Positions 7,897 through 15,784 of a stretch of DNA of 40,531 nucleotides are shown one piece after another; the first letter of the stretch is position 1; each line of letters starts with the position of its first letter. The stretch is taken from positions 1-40,531 of the forward strand of contig NZ_JALAGY010000070.1 in NCBI RefSeq assembly GCF_022712195.1, in the 5' to 3' direction. The DNA is from Corynebacterium sp. (lineage in GTDB: Bacteria > Actinomycetota > Actinomycetes > Mycobacteriales > Mycobacteriaceae). Made by a program: the position numbers and the translations under genes. The notes beneath the pieces are model-generated. The model saw only the letters and a list, made by a program, of their open reading frames with translations. It did not search any database and was not told the DNA's origin.

Positions 7897-9051
7897 ATGG
7901 GCGCAGTAGACGCCGACGATTTCCGGGACATCCTCGAGGCGGTGCGCGACTTCGTGCACTCCCGTGTGATCCCCCTGGAGGAGCAGATCGAGCAGGACGA
8001 CCGGATCCCCGACGACCTCATCGCCGACTCCCGGCAGATGGGCCTGTTCGGGTGGGCGATCCCCGAGGAGTACGGCGGGCTGGGCCTCGACGCGGTGCAG
8101 GACGTGGAACTGGCGATGGAGCTGGGCTACACCACCCCGGCCTTCCGGTCACTGTTCGGCACCAACAACGGCATCGCCGGGCAGGTGCTGGTCAACTACG
8201 GCACCGAGGAGCAGAAGCGGCGGTGGCTGCCCCGGCTCGCCTCCGGCGAGGTCGTCGCCTCGTTCGCACTGACCGAGGACGGCGCGGGGTCGGACCCCGG
8301 CGGGATGCGCACCACCGCGGTGAAGGAGGGGGACACCTACCGGATCAACGGGTCGAAGCGTTTCATCACCAACGCCCAGCTGTCGCAGCTGCTGGTGGTG
8401 TTCGCCCGGACGGACCCGTCGGCGTCGGGCACCAGGGGCATCTCGGCGTTCCTCGTGGACACCGACGCCCCCGGCGTGACCGTGGGCCCGCACGACCGGA
8501 AGATGGGCCAGGAGGGCGCCTGGACCAGCGAACTCTTCTTCGACGACGTGGTCGTCGGGGAGGACCGGCTGATCGGCGGGCAGGAGGAGGGGGGCTTCCG
8601 GGCGGCGATGGCGTCGCTGGCGAAGGGCCGGCTGCACATCTCCGCCATCTGTGTGGGACAGGCGCAGCGCATCCTCGACGAGTCCGTCCGGCATGCGGCG
8701 ACCGCCACCCAGGGCGGCCAGCCCATCGGGACGTTCCAGCTGGTCCAGGGGATGATCGGTGAATCCTACGCAGAGCTCCGCGCCGCCCGCGCGCTCGCCC
8801 TGGACGCCGCGCGTGACTACCGTGACGGCACCGACCGGAAGCTCGGCCCGTCCGCCTCGAAGCTCTACGCCAGCGAGATGCTCGGCCGTGTGGCCGACCG
8901 GGGCGTCCAGATCCACGGGGGCATGGGCTACATGCGCTCGGTCCCGGTGGAGCGGTTCTACCGGGCCGCGCGCCTGTTCCGCATCTACGAGGGGACCAGT
9001 GAGGTGCAGAAGCTGGTGCTGGCCCGCCAGCTGCTCAAGACCGCCCAGTGA
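7897..9051 (+). CDS. Acyl-CoA dehydrogenase (FAD-dependent)
   Basis: Introduces the 2,3-double bond into an acyl-CoA and passes electrons to ETF. The ATG at 7897 follows GAAAGGA (7884-7890); ATG 7882, overlapping the thioesterase stop, is less well placed. The 384-residue protein has the usual order: N-terminal helical domain, middle beta domain with FALTEDGAGSDPGG and the INGSKRFITNA strand, then the C-terminal domain with QIHGGMGYMRSVPVERFYR and the catalytic Glu365 in RIYEGTSEVQ. It lacks the sequence features I would expect of a glutaryl-CoA dehydrogenase and looks like a general short- or branched-chain enzyme. With the transferase, hydratase and hydroxyacyl-CoA dehydrogenase it completes three steps of beta-oxidation. 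Its 3' end overlaps the convergent nagA by 17 bases. Confidence 0.9.
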   Translation: MGAVDADDFRDILEAVRDFVHSRVIPLEEQIEQDDRIPDDLIADSRQMGLFGWAIPEEYGGLGLDAVQDVELAMELGYTTPAFRSLFGTNNGIAGQVLVNYGTEEQKRRWLPRLASGEVVASFALTEDGAGSDPGGMRTTAVKEGDTYRINGSKRFITNAQLSQLLVVFARTDPSASGTRGISAFLVDTDAPGVTVGPHDRKMGQEGAWTSELFFDDVVVGEDRLIGGQEEGGFRAAMASLAKGRLHISAICVGQAQRILDESVRHAATATQGGQPIGTFQLVQGMIGESYAELRAARALALDAARDYRDGTDRKLGPSASKLYASEMLGRVADRGVQIHGGMGYMRSVPVERFYRAARLFRIYEGTSEVQKLVLARQLLKTAQ

Positions 9052-10231
9052 CCGGACGTCCTCCACGCAGGACGGCGGTGACCTGAAGGTCGGCGTCCAG
9101 GGCGACGAGGTCGGCCCGTCCGCCGACATGCAGGCCGACGGTGGGGAAGCCGACGGTGCGCGCCGGGTTCACCGAGGTGTGCCGGACGGCCTGCAGCAGG
9201 GCGGCGTCTGACCCGATGCCGCCGTTGGCGACGGCGAAGCGGAAGAGCTGGTCCATCGTGGCGGTGCTGCCGGCGATGGTGTCGGTGCCCGCCACGTGCG
9301 CCACGCCGTCGGACACGTCCACCCCGAGGGTGCCGAGCCGGTAGCTGCCGTCGGGCATGCCGGCGGCGGCCATGGCGTCGGTGACGAGGGTGACGCGGTC
9401 GGGGCCGACGAGTTCACAGACACCCCGGTAGAGCGAGGGGTGCAGGTGCACGCCGTCGCCGATCATCTCCACGGTGACCCGCGGGTCCTCGACCAGTGCG
9501 GTGACGGGGCCGGGTTCGCGGTGGTGGACCGGGCGCATCGCGTTGAACAGGTGGGTCCCCACCCGCGCGCCGGCGTCGACGGCGGCGAGGGTCTGTTCGT
9601 AGGACGCGTCGGTGTGGCCGACGGCGGCGACCGCACCGGCGTCGACGACCTGCCGGACGGCGTCCAGGGCACCGTCGAGTTCCGGTGCGAGGGTGACCAT
9701 GCGCACCGTGCCGCGGGCGGCGTCGAGGACCCGGGCGAGTTCCCCGGCGTCCGGGTGCCCGGGGTGGCGCAGGGCGGTGGGGTCGTGGGCGCCCTTCCTT
9801 GACGGCGCCAACCAGGGGCCTTCCAGGTGGATCCCGGCGACGAGCCCGTCGTGGACGTGCCCGGAGAGGACGTCGACCTCGCGGAGCAGCTCGTCCGGGT
9901 GCGCGGAGACCAGCGAGGCCATGATGGTGGTCGTCCCGTGGGCGGCGTGCATCGCCACGGCGGTGGCGGTCTCCTCGTCGGTGGCGACGGGGAAGGCGCC
10001 GCCGCCCCCGCCGTGGACGTGCATGTCCACGAATCCGGGGACGACGGTGGCCCCGTCCAGGACGAGGTCGCCGTCGGTGGTGGGCCGGGGCGGTTCGCCA
10101 CCGCCGAGGGCGGTGACGGTGCCGTCGGTGATCTCCACCCAGCCGGGGCGCAGCACCTCGTCGCCGGTGACGAGGACGTCTGCGGTGACGAGCGTGCCGG
10201 TCGGACCGGTCGGGCCTGCCGCGCCCGTCAC
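9035..10231 (-). CDS. nagA: N-acetylglucosamine-6-phosphate deacetylase
   Basis: Cytosolic amidohydrolase that removes acetate from GlcNAc-6-phosphate to give glucosamine-6-phosphate for NagB. The start is GTG at 10231, overlapping the nagB stop as GTGA. The 398-residue protein has the metal-site motifs of the family in order: DMHVHGGGGG after VVPGFV, HLEGPWL with the metal-binding Glu, GHTDASY, HLFNAMRPVHHREPG, and the catalytic Asp in VTDAMAAAG. It is the last gene of the nagE-nagB-nagA operon and converges on the acyl-CoA dehydrogenase gene with a 17-base overlap of coding ends. Confidence 0.95.
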   Translation of the reverse strand: MTGAAGPTGPTGTLVTADVLVTGDEVLRPGWVEITDGTVTALGGGEPPRPTTDGDLVLDGATVVPGFVDMHVHGGGGGAFPVATDEETATAVAMHAAHGTTTIMASLVSAHPDELLREVDVLSGHVHDGLVAGIHLEGPWLAPSRKGAHDPTALRHPGHPDAGELARVLDAARGTVRMVTLAPELDGALDAVRQVVDAGAVAAVGHTDASYEQTLAAVDAGARVGTHLFNAMRPVHHREPGPVTALVEDPRVTVEMIGDGVHLHPSLYRGVCELVGPDRVTLVTDAMAAAGMPDGSYRLGTLGVDVSDGVAHVAGTDTIAGSTATMDQLFRFAVANGGIGSDAALLQAVRHTSVNPARTVGFPTVGLHVGGRADLVALDADLQVTAVLRGGRPVTGRS

Positions 10232-11013
10232 AGCCCCTGCCAGACGGGCTTGGCGGCGTAGGTCTGCCGGTAGTAGTTCGCCAGCTGGAGCCGTCCGGCG
10301 GCGGCCTCGTCGACCAGCACGGAGACGTGCGGGTGGTGCTGCAGGACCGTGGCGGGCCACAGGGCGCTCACCCCGCCCTCGGCCAGCTGGTGCACGGCCT
10401 CGGCCTTGTTCTGGCCGGTGGCGACCAGCACGATGTGGCGGGCCTCCATGATCGTCCCGAGCCCCTGGGTGAGGCACTGGGTGGGGACCTGGTCGAGGTC
10501 GTCGTCGAAGAAGCGGGCGTTGTCGATGCGGGTCTGGCGGGTGAGGGTCTTGATGCGCGTGCGGGAGGCCAGGGAGGAGCCGGGCTCGTTGAAGGCGATG
10601 TGGCCGTCGGTGCCGATGCCCAGGATCTGCAGGTCCACCCCGCCGGCGGCGCGGATGGCGTCCTCGTAGCCCTGGCAGGCGGCGGGGATGTCGGTCGCCA
10701 GCCCGTCGGGGCCCTGGACGGCGCCGGGCCGGAAGTCCACCCGTGAGGTGAACTCGCGGTGGATGACGTTGGCGTACCGCTCCGGGTGGGAGGCGTCGAG
10801 GCCGACGTACTCGTCGAGGGTGAAGGCGCGGGCCTCGGCGAAGGAGACCTCCCCGGCGGCGTGGCGGGCGGCGAGGTTGTCGTAGATCGGCAGGGGGGAG
10901 GAGCCGGTCGCCAGGCCGAGGACGGCGTCGGGCTTGCGGTCGAGCAGTGCGGCGACGGCGTCGCCGGCGAGTTCACCGGCGGCGTCGGCGTCCGGGAGGA
11001 TGATGATTTCCAT
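10228..11013 (-). CDS. nagB: Glucosamine-6-phosphate deaminase
   Basis: Converts glucosamine-6-phosphate to fructose-6-phosphate and ammonia, linking amino-sugar uptake to glycolysis. The 261-residue protein matches the usual NagB length. Diagnostic stretches are LGLATGSSPLPIYDNL near residue 33, FTLDEYVGLDASHPERY near 65, LGIGTDGHIAFNEPGSS near 135 and GTIMEARHIVLVATGQNKA near 195. It is eight bases downstream of nagE and overlaps nagA by four bases, so all three are one transcription unit. Confidence 0.96.
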   Translation of the reverse strand: MEIIILPDADAAGELAGDAVAALLDRKPDAVLGLATGSSPLPIYDNLAARHAAGEVSFAEARAFTLDEYVGLDASHPERYANVIHREFTSRVDFRPGAVQGPDGLATDIPAACQGYEDAIRAAGGVDLQILGIGTDGHIAFNEPGSSLASRTRIKTLTRQTRIDNARFFDDDLDQVPTQCLTQGLGTIMEARHIVLVATGQNKAEAVHQLAEGGVSALWPATVLQHHPHVSVLVDEAAAGRLQLANYYRQTYAAKPVWQGL

Positions 11014-11021
11014 GGGGGTCC

Positions 11022-13163
11022 CTACTTCTTCGTGTTCTTCGAGTTCTTCGTGACGGTGAACAGCGGGCGCATCGTCGACACCGGTGCGGAGGGCTCGACG
11101 AGGGGATCGACGGTGGCGCCGCGGGCGTCCATGACCACCACGGGGACGACGGTGGGGTAGCCGGTGGCTGCGACGGCGGCGACGTCGTAGGTGATCACCG
11201 GCTGTCCCTGGACCACCCGGTCACCCTTGGCGACGTGGGCGGTGAAGCCCTCGCCCTTGAGCTTCACGGTGTCCAGGCCGAGGTGCACCAGCACGGCGGT
11301 CTTGTCGTCGGTCATGATGGCGTAGGCGTGCGGCAGCAGCTGCATGACCTTGCCGGACACCGGGGCGACGGCCTCGACGACACCGTCGGCGCCCCCGTCG
11401 GGCTCGACGGCCAGGCCTGGGCCGACGGAACCGGCGGCGAAGGTCTTGTCCGGGACCTCGGACAGGTCGACGGTGCGGCCCTGGACCGGGGCGCGGACCA
11501 GCGTGGGCTCGGGGAGCGCGTCAGCTGCTTCGGTGGCAGCCTGGGTGGCTGCATCGGCGTCGACCGGCGCGACGACAGGTTCGGTGACAGGGGCGGGGGC
11601 CGTGGCCGGGGCGGCGCCGGCGAGGGCGACCTTGATCTCCTCCTTGAGGACGTCGGACTGGGTGCCGAAGACGGCCTGGACGTTGTTGCCGACCTCCATG
11701 ACACCGGCGGCGCCGAGGGCCTGGAGTGCGCCCTTGTTGACGGCACCCTTGTCGGTGACCTCCATGCGCAGGCGGGTGATGCAGGCGTCGACGCCGACGA
11801 GGTTGTCGCGTCCGCCGAAGGCGGCGATGAGCTGCTCGGCACGCTCGGAGCCCACGGCGCCGTCGGAGTTCTGGGCGGCCTGGGAGGCCTCGAACTCGTC
11901 GTCGGGCAGGCGGCCCGGCAGGCGCAGGTTCCAGCGGGTGATCGCGAAGCGGAACAGCAGGTAGTAGACCACGGCGAAGACCAGTCCCTGGCCCACCAGC
12001 AGCAGGATGTTGTGCGCGGCGGGGGCGCGGCCGTAGAGCAGCAGGTCCACGAGTCCGGCGGAGAAGGAGAAGCCGAGGTGGATGTCGAGCACGTTCGCGA
12101 CCGCCAGGGACAGGCCGGTCAGCAGGGCGTGGATCACGTACAGGGGGAACGCCAGGAACATGAAGGCGAACTCGAGGGGCTCGGTGATGCCGGTGATGAA
12201 GGCGGTGAGTCCGGCGGCGCCGAAGATGCCGACGGCCACGGTGCGCTGCCGTGGCTTGGCCACGTGGATCATCGCCAGGGCGGCGGCGGGCAGGCCGAAC
12301 ATCAGCACCGGGTAGAAACCGGAGGTCAGTGTGCCGGCGGAGGGGTCGCCGGCGGCGAAGCGGGTGAGCTCACCGCTGACCAGGCCGTTGGCGCCCTCGT
12401 AGTCGCCGTAGATGAACCAGATGAAGGTGTTGAGGATGTGGTGCAGGCCCAGCGGGATCAGCATGCGGTTGGCGAAACCGTAGACGAAGGCGCCCAGTGC
12501 CCCGGAGCCGGCGATGAACTCACCGACGGAGGTCAGGCCGCTGTTGAACAGCGGGTAGACCCAGGACATGGCGAAGCTGACGAAGAGCACCGCAAGGGAG
12601 ACCACGATGGGGACGAAGCGGCGTCCGCCGAAGAACCCGAGGTAGGGCGGGAGTTCGATGTCGTGGTACCGGTCGAACAGCCAGGCGGTGATGAGGCCGA
12701 CGATGATGCCGCCGAAGACGCTGTAGTCGATCATCGCCTGGTCGCCGGCGGCGTCGGTCACGCCTTCCAGGACGACCGGTGACATCGACGTGAAGACGGA
12801 GGTCATCACCAGGTAGCCGGCGACGGCGGCGAGGGCGGTGGAGCCGTCGGCCTTCTTCGCGAAGCCGATGGCGACGCCCACGGCGAAGAGGAAGGCCAGG
12901 CTGCTGAAGAGCGAGTCGCCGGCGGCGCTCATCGAGTCGAAGAACGGGCCGATGACGGGGATGTCGGTGCCGCCGAGCATGTCGTCCTGCCCGAGGCGGA
13001 GCAGGATGCCGGCGGCGGGCAGCAGGGCGATGGGCAGCATGAGGCTCTTGCCGAGCCGCTGCAGTTGGGCGAACCCGGGGATGCGCAGTCCCCTGCGCTT
13101 CCCGTTCTTCTTTCCGGCGGCGTCCGCCGGGCCGGGGTCCTGGGTGGTGTGTGGGGTGGTCAC
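11022..13163 (-). CDS. nagE: PTS N-acetylglucosamine transporter EIICBA
   Basis: Phosphotransferase permease that imports and phosphorylates an amino sugar, most likely GlcNAc given the nagB and nagA genes that follow. The GTG start (13163) follows AGGAGCC (13174-13168). The 713-residue protein is ordered EIIC (membrane domain, about 25-420, with FVPIVVSLAVLF and GITEPLEFAFMFLAFPLY), EIIB (about 440-515, phospho-Cys461 in VDACITRLR) and EIIA (about 565-700, phospho-His627 in AVLVHLGLDTVKLKGEGF). Thus all PTS steps except EI and HPr are in one chain. A glucose-type EII has the same layout; neighbours decide for GlcNAc. A strong-looking promoter and a GntR operator lie immediately upstream. Confidence 0.93.
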   Translation of the reverse strand: MTTPHTTQDPGPADAAGKKNGKRRGLRIPGFAQLQRLGKSLMLPIALLPAAGILLRLGQDDMLGGTDIPVIGPFFDSMSAAGDSLFSSLAFLFAVGVAIGFAKKADGSTALAAVAGYLVMTSVFTSMSPVVLEGVTDAAGDQAMIDYSVFGGIIVGLITAWLFDRYHDIELPPYLGFFGGRRFVPIVVSLAVLFVSFAMSWVYPLFNSGLTSVGEFIAGSGALGAFVYGFANRMLIPLGLHHILNTFIWFIYGDYEGANGLVSGELTRFAAGDPSAGTLTSGFYPVLMFGLPAAALAMIHVAKPRQRTVAVGIFGAAGLTAFITGITEPLEFAFMFLAFPLYVIHALLTGLSLAVANVLDIHLGFSFSAGLVDLLLYGRAPAAHNILLLVGQGLVFAVVYYLLFRFAITRWNLRLPGRLPDDEFEASQAAQNSDGAVGSERAEQLIAAFGGRDNLVGVDACITRLRMEVTDKGAVNKGALQALGAAGVMEVGNNVQAVFGTQSDVLKEEIKVALAGAAPATAPAPVTEPVVAPVDADAATQAATEAADALPEPTLVRAPVQGRTVDLSEVPDKTFAAGSVGPGLAVEPDGGADGVVEAVAPVSGKVMQLLPHAYAIMTDDKTAVLVHLGLDTVKLKGEGFTAHVAKGDRVVQGQPVITYDVAAVAATGYPTVVPVVVMDARGATVDPLVEPSAPVSTMRPLFTVTKNSKNTKK

Positions 13164-13207
13164 GTGAGGCTCCTCGCGTCAGTGGGGCCCGTACCGGGCC
13201 GGTACGC

Positions 13208-13240
13208 ACAATATTGGACTAGACCAATTAACTGTGTCAA
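13208..13240 (-). promoter_or_regulatory. nagE promoter with DasR/NagR-like operator
   Basis: On the minus strand a TTGACA -35 element (13240-13235) is followed 18 bases later by CAATAT (13216-13211) as a -10, with TATTGT (13213-13208) as an alternative. The imperfect dyad ATTGGACTAGACCAAT (13213-13228) fills the spacer and touches the -10, an arrangement expected for repression. It resembles the known DasR/NagR-type consensus built on TGGTCTAGACCA. GlcN-6-P or GlcNAc-6-P release of the GntR regulator is inferred from the family. Confidence 0.72.
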
Positions 13241-13260
13241 GGGTCACGCCGGCCCGCCGA

Positions 13261-13290
13261 TTGTTTGGTCTACACCAATACCGGTACGGT
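13261..13290 (+). promoter_or_regulatory. gntR promoter with second DasR/NagR-like operator; transcript probably leaderless
   Basis: TTGTTT (13261-13266) and TACGGT (13285-13290) are separated by 18 bases and form a plausible promoter. The dyad TTGGTCTACACCAA (13265-13278) overlaps the -35 and spacer and matches the site in front of nagE. The -10 ends six bases before the ATG at 13297, and no ribosome site is present, so the regulator mRNA is probably leaderless and autoregulated. Confidence 0.65.
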
Positions 13291-13296
13291 GTAGCC

Positions 13297-13992
13297 ATGA
13301 AGGTGCCCAAGTATTACCTGGTCAAGAACCAGATCCTCGAGCTCACCGCAGGTCTCGAGCCCGGCACCGCCGTGCCCACCGAGCGGGAGCTCGCCGAACG
13401 TTTCGGCACCTCCCGGACCACCGTGCGGCAGGCGATCGCCGAACTCGTCGCGGACGGGCGTCTCGAGCGCACACAGGGCAGGGGCACCTTCGTGGCGGCG
13501 CCGAAGATGCTGCTGCTTCCGCAGGTCTCGTTCTCCAGCAACGCGGTGTCGCAGGGCTGGCGTCCCGGTCGCGTGGTCGTCTCCGCCCGCTGCGAGGAGG
13601 CGTCCGACGTGGTGCGTGAGAACCTCCGGCTGGAGGACGGTGCGCAGGTCACCCGCTTCGAGGTGCTGCGCACCGTGGACGGGGAGCCACTGGCGCATGA
13701 GACGGTGCACCTGCCCGGTGACCTCACCGAACTGACCGGACGGCTGGAGGCGCAGGACTCGCTGTACCGGATGCTGGCCGCGGAGTACGACATGGCCGTC
13801 CGTGAGGTCGAGGACGTCGTGGAGACGATCCCGTGCGACCCGGTGCGGGCGGACCTGCTGGGGGTCAGCACCGGGCTGCCGCTGCTCCTGGTCCACCGCA
13901 CCGGTTTCGGCGGGGACGGGCGTCCGGTGGAGTGGACGGAGTCCGCCTTCCGCGGCGACCGCTACCGCTTCGTCTCTCGACGGCAGCTGTAG
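13297..13992 (+). CDS. GntR-family (HutC/UTRA) regulator of amino-sugar genes
   Basis: Probable repressor of nagE-nagB-nagA. The 231-residue protein has an N-terminal winged helix (ILELTAGLEPGTAVPTERE, then FGTSRTTVRQAIAEL and the wing GRLERTQGRGTFVAAP, residues 11-70) and a C-terminal UTRA ligand domain (about 90-228) as in DasR, NagR and HutC. The ATG at 13297 is the first codon compatible with the HTH domain; upstream in-frame codons lie inside the operator. Two matching DasR-like dyads lie between this gene and nagE. The product is called DasR/NagR-like on family and context. It ends four bases from a convergent small gene. Confidence 0.9.
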   Translation: MKVPKYYLVKNQILELTAGLEPGTAVPTERELAERFGTSRTTVRQAIAELVADGRLERTQGRGTFVAAPKMLLLPQVSFSSNAVSQGWRPGRVVVSARCEEASDVVRENLRLEDGAQVTRFEVLRTVDGEPLAHETVHLPGDLTELTGRLEAQDSLYRMLAAEYDMAVREVEDVVETIPCDPVRADLLGVSTGLPLLLVHRTGFGGDGRPVEWTESAFRGDRYRFVSRRQL

Positions 13993-13996
13993 GCGG

Positions 13997-14173
13997 TCAG
14001 TTCTCCCGGGACATCCGGTTGACGCGGAGTTTGGCGAGGATGCCGACGACCATCAGCAGCAGCCCGGCGACGAGGAACCTGTCCGGCAGTACGTTCAGCA
14101 CACCGAGGACGACGATGAGCAGGCCGAGAAGCTCGGAGGTCCAGGCGAGGGCGTTCATCCGTCCGGTGGTCAC
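13997..14173 (-). CDS. Small two-helix membrane protein, function unknown
   Basis: A 58-residue protein with two hydrophobic segments (WTSELLGLLIVVLGVLNVL and FLVAGLLLMVVGILAKL) linked by PDR and a basic C-terminal end (RVNRMSREN), so a hairpin membrane protein with a cytoplasmic tail is likely. The GTG start overlaps the TetR stop as GTGA, and AGGAG (14185-14181) sits seven bases ahead, which supports real translation. I do not recognise a family. Co-translation with the TetR gene suggests the two are made together. Confidence 0.7.
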   Translation of the reverse strand: MTTGRMNALAWTSELLGLLIVVLGVLNVLPDRFLVAGLLLMVVGILAKLRVNRMSREN

Positions 14174-14886
14174 GGTGTTTCTCCTGAGGTGGTGGTGTGT
14201 GCGGTCCGCAGGCGCTGCAGCCACTCCTGGAACAGCCGGGTCTCGGCGGCGCCGAGTACTTCCGGGTGCGCGGCGGCGAGTTCCGAGGTCGTTGAGAGCG
14301 CGCGGTCGGTCGACGCGTTCTGCCGGGGGCTGGTGCCGGTGATGGCGCTGATCACGCCTTCACGGACCGCCGCGGACAGCTCCGGGTCCGGTTCGCCCCG
14401 GATGATCTGCCGCAGGGTCACGCCGATGTTGGTGGCCAGGATGTGGGCCTTGGCCTGTTCCGGGGGGACGACGAGACGTCCCTGGTCGGCGGCCTGCGTG
14501 GTCAGTCCGAGCAGGATCTCGTCGGGCCGGGACTGGGCGGCGGGGGCGTGGTCGGGCTGGACCTTGCCGTACATCATCGCGTAGAAGCCCGGGTTCTCCA
14601 GGCCGAAGTCGACGTGGGCGTCCCACCCGGTGCGGATGTCCTGGACCGGGTCGCCGGTCCACTCCATCGCCTGTTTCCGGGAGACGTACATGTCGAAACC
14701 GTGCTCGACCACGGCGTCGGCCAGCCCCTGTTTGGATCCGAAGAAGTGGTACGCGGTCGGCAGGGTGACGCCGACGGTCTCGCAGACCGCGCGCAGCGAG
14801 AAGTCCTCGCCGGGGGAGCGGGCGATCATGTCCGCTGCTGCGGCGATCAGCTTCTCCCTCGTTCCTGTCGACACGTCCCTGGCCAT
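14170..14886 (-). CDS. TetR-family transcriptional regulator
   Basis: Protein of about 238 residues. The N-terminal DNA-binding domain is clear: REKLIAAAADMIARS, then FSLRAVCETVGVTLPTAYHFF with recognition helix, then GSKQGLADAVVEHG. The C-terminal domain resembles the TetR_C group (LLGLTTQAADQGRLVVPPEQA). ATG 14886 is chosen; GTG 14904 is possible and would put the start inside the operator; neither has a clear ribosome site, so a leaderless or short-leader mRNA is likely. A 32-bp dyad lies between it and the divergent SDR gene, which is therefore its probable target along with itself. Confidence 0.88.
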   Translation of the reverse strand: MARDVSTGTREKLIAAAADMIARSPGEDFSLRAVCETVGVTLPTAYHFFGSKQGLADAVVEHGFDMYVSRKQAMEWTGDPVQDIRTGWDAHVDFGLENPGFYAMMYGKVQPDHAPAAQSRPDEILLGLTTQAADQGRLVVPPEQAKAHILATNIGVTLRQIIRGEPDPELSAAVREGVISAITGTSPRQNASTDRALSTTSELAAAHPEVLGAAETRLFQEWLQRLRTAHTTTSGETP

Positions 14887-14905
14887 GCTGCTACGGTAGC
14901 GCACA

Positions 14906-14937
14906 TATCACCGATATATGAACACATGTCGGTGATA
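14906..14937. promoter_or_regulatory. 32-bp dyad between TetR and SDR genes, probable TetR operator
   Basis: Arms TATCACCGA (14906-14914) and TCGGTGATA (14929-14937) are perfect inverted copies, and the inner bases extend the symmetry so that 13 of 15 positions per arm pair. It lies 20 bases from the TetR start and 41 bases before the SDR start. Size and placement are typical of TetR operators in a divergent promoter. Confidence 0.75.
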
Positions 14938-14977
14938 ATGAGAACTGTCAGACACCCACGCACCACAGGAGGAATCC

Positions 14978-15733
14978 ATGACCACACACTCACTCGAAGG
15001 AAAGAACGTCCTGGTCGCCGGCGGCGGCAAGAACCTCGGCGGGCTGGTGGCACGCCAGTCCGCCGAGGCCGGCGCCAACGTGGTGATCCACTACAACTCG
15101 GACTCCAGTCTCGGGGACGCGCAGGAGACCCTCGCCGCGGTCGAGGCGCAGGGCGTCCGGGCGGCACTCGTCCAGGCCGACCTGACCGTCCCGGAGAACG
15201 TCGCGACCCTCTTCGCCGAGGCGGAGCAGGCCGTGGGGCGCATCGACGTCGCGGTCAACACCGTGGGCAAGGTGCTGCGGAAGCCGATCGTGGACACCAC
15301 CGAGGACGAGTACGACTCGATGCTCGACATCAACGCCAAGGCCGCCTACTTCTTCCTCAAGGAGGCCGGACGGCACCTGGCCGACGACGGCAAGGTCATC
15401 ACCGTGGTCACCGCACTGCTCGCCGCCTTCACCGACGGCTACTCCACCTACGCCGGAGGCAAGGCCCCGGTGGAGCACTTCACCCGCGCCGCGGCCAAGG
15501 AGTTCGCCGACCGCGGGATCTCGGTGAACGCCGTCGCCCCCGGCCCGATGGACACGCCGTTCTTCTACGGGCAGGAGACCCCGGAGCGGGTCGAGTTCCA
15601 CAAGTCCCAGGCCATGGGCAACCAGCTCACGCAGATCGAGGACATCGCGCCGATCATCCGCTTCCTGGCCACCGACGGCTGGTGGATCACCGGGCAGACG
15701 ATCTTCGCCAACGGCGGCTACACCACGCGCTGA
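14978..15733 (+). CDS. Short-chain dehydrogenase/reductase (SDR)
   Basis: NAD(P)-dependent oxidoreductase of 251 residues, the normal length for classical SDRs. The nucleotide-binding motif is AGGGKNLGG (residues 14-22), the NNAG-like element is NTVGK, and the active-site pair is Tyr158 and Lys162 in TYAGGK. The residue at the usual serine position, 13 before the tyrosine, is Thr145 in VVTALLAAF, an uncommon but possibly working substitution. A perfect AGGAGG (14967-14972) precedes the ATG. It is divergent from the TetR gene with a shared operator and is followed 51 bases later by a PrpF-family gene, probably co-transcribed. Substrate unknown. Confidence 0.88.
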   Translation: MTTHSLEGKNVLVAGGGKNLGGLVARQSAEAGANVVIHYNSDSSLGDAQETLAAVEAQGVRAALVQADLTVPENVATLFAEAEQAVGRIDVAVNTVGKVLRKPIVDTTEDEYDSMLDINAKAAYFFLKEAGRHLADDGKVITVVTALLAAFTDGYSTYAGGKAPVEHFTRAAAKEFADRGISVNAVAPGPMDTPFFYGQETPERVEFHKSQAMGNQLTQIEDIAPIIRFLATDGWWITGQTIFANGGYTTR

Positions 15734-15784
15734 GCGTGCTGAGCGCCGGGCCTGTCCCGTTGGCCGCCGGACCGTGGTTCGTGG

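Noticed and set aside
3469..9051. Carnitine or glutarate degradation as the pathway of the first module
   Set aside because: There is no 3-dehydrocarnitine-cleaving enzyme, and the acyl-CoA dehydrogenase does not show the features expected of glutaryl-CoA dehydrogenase. The genes are too general to name a substrate.
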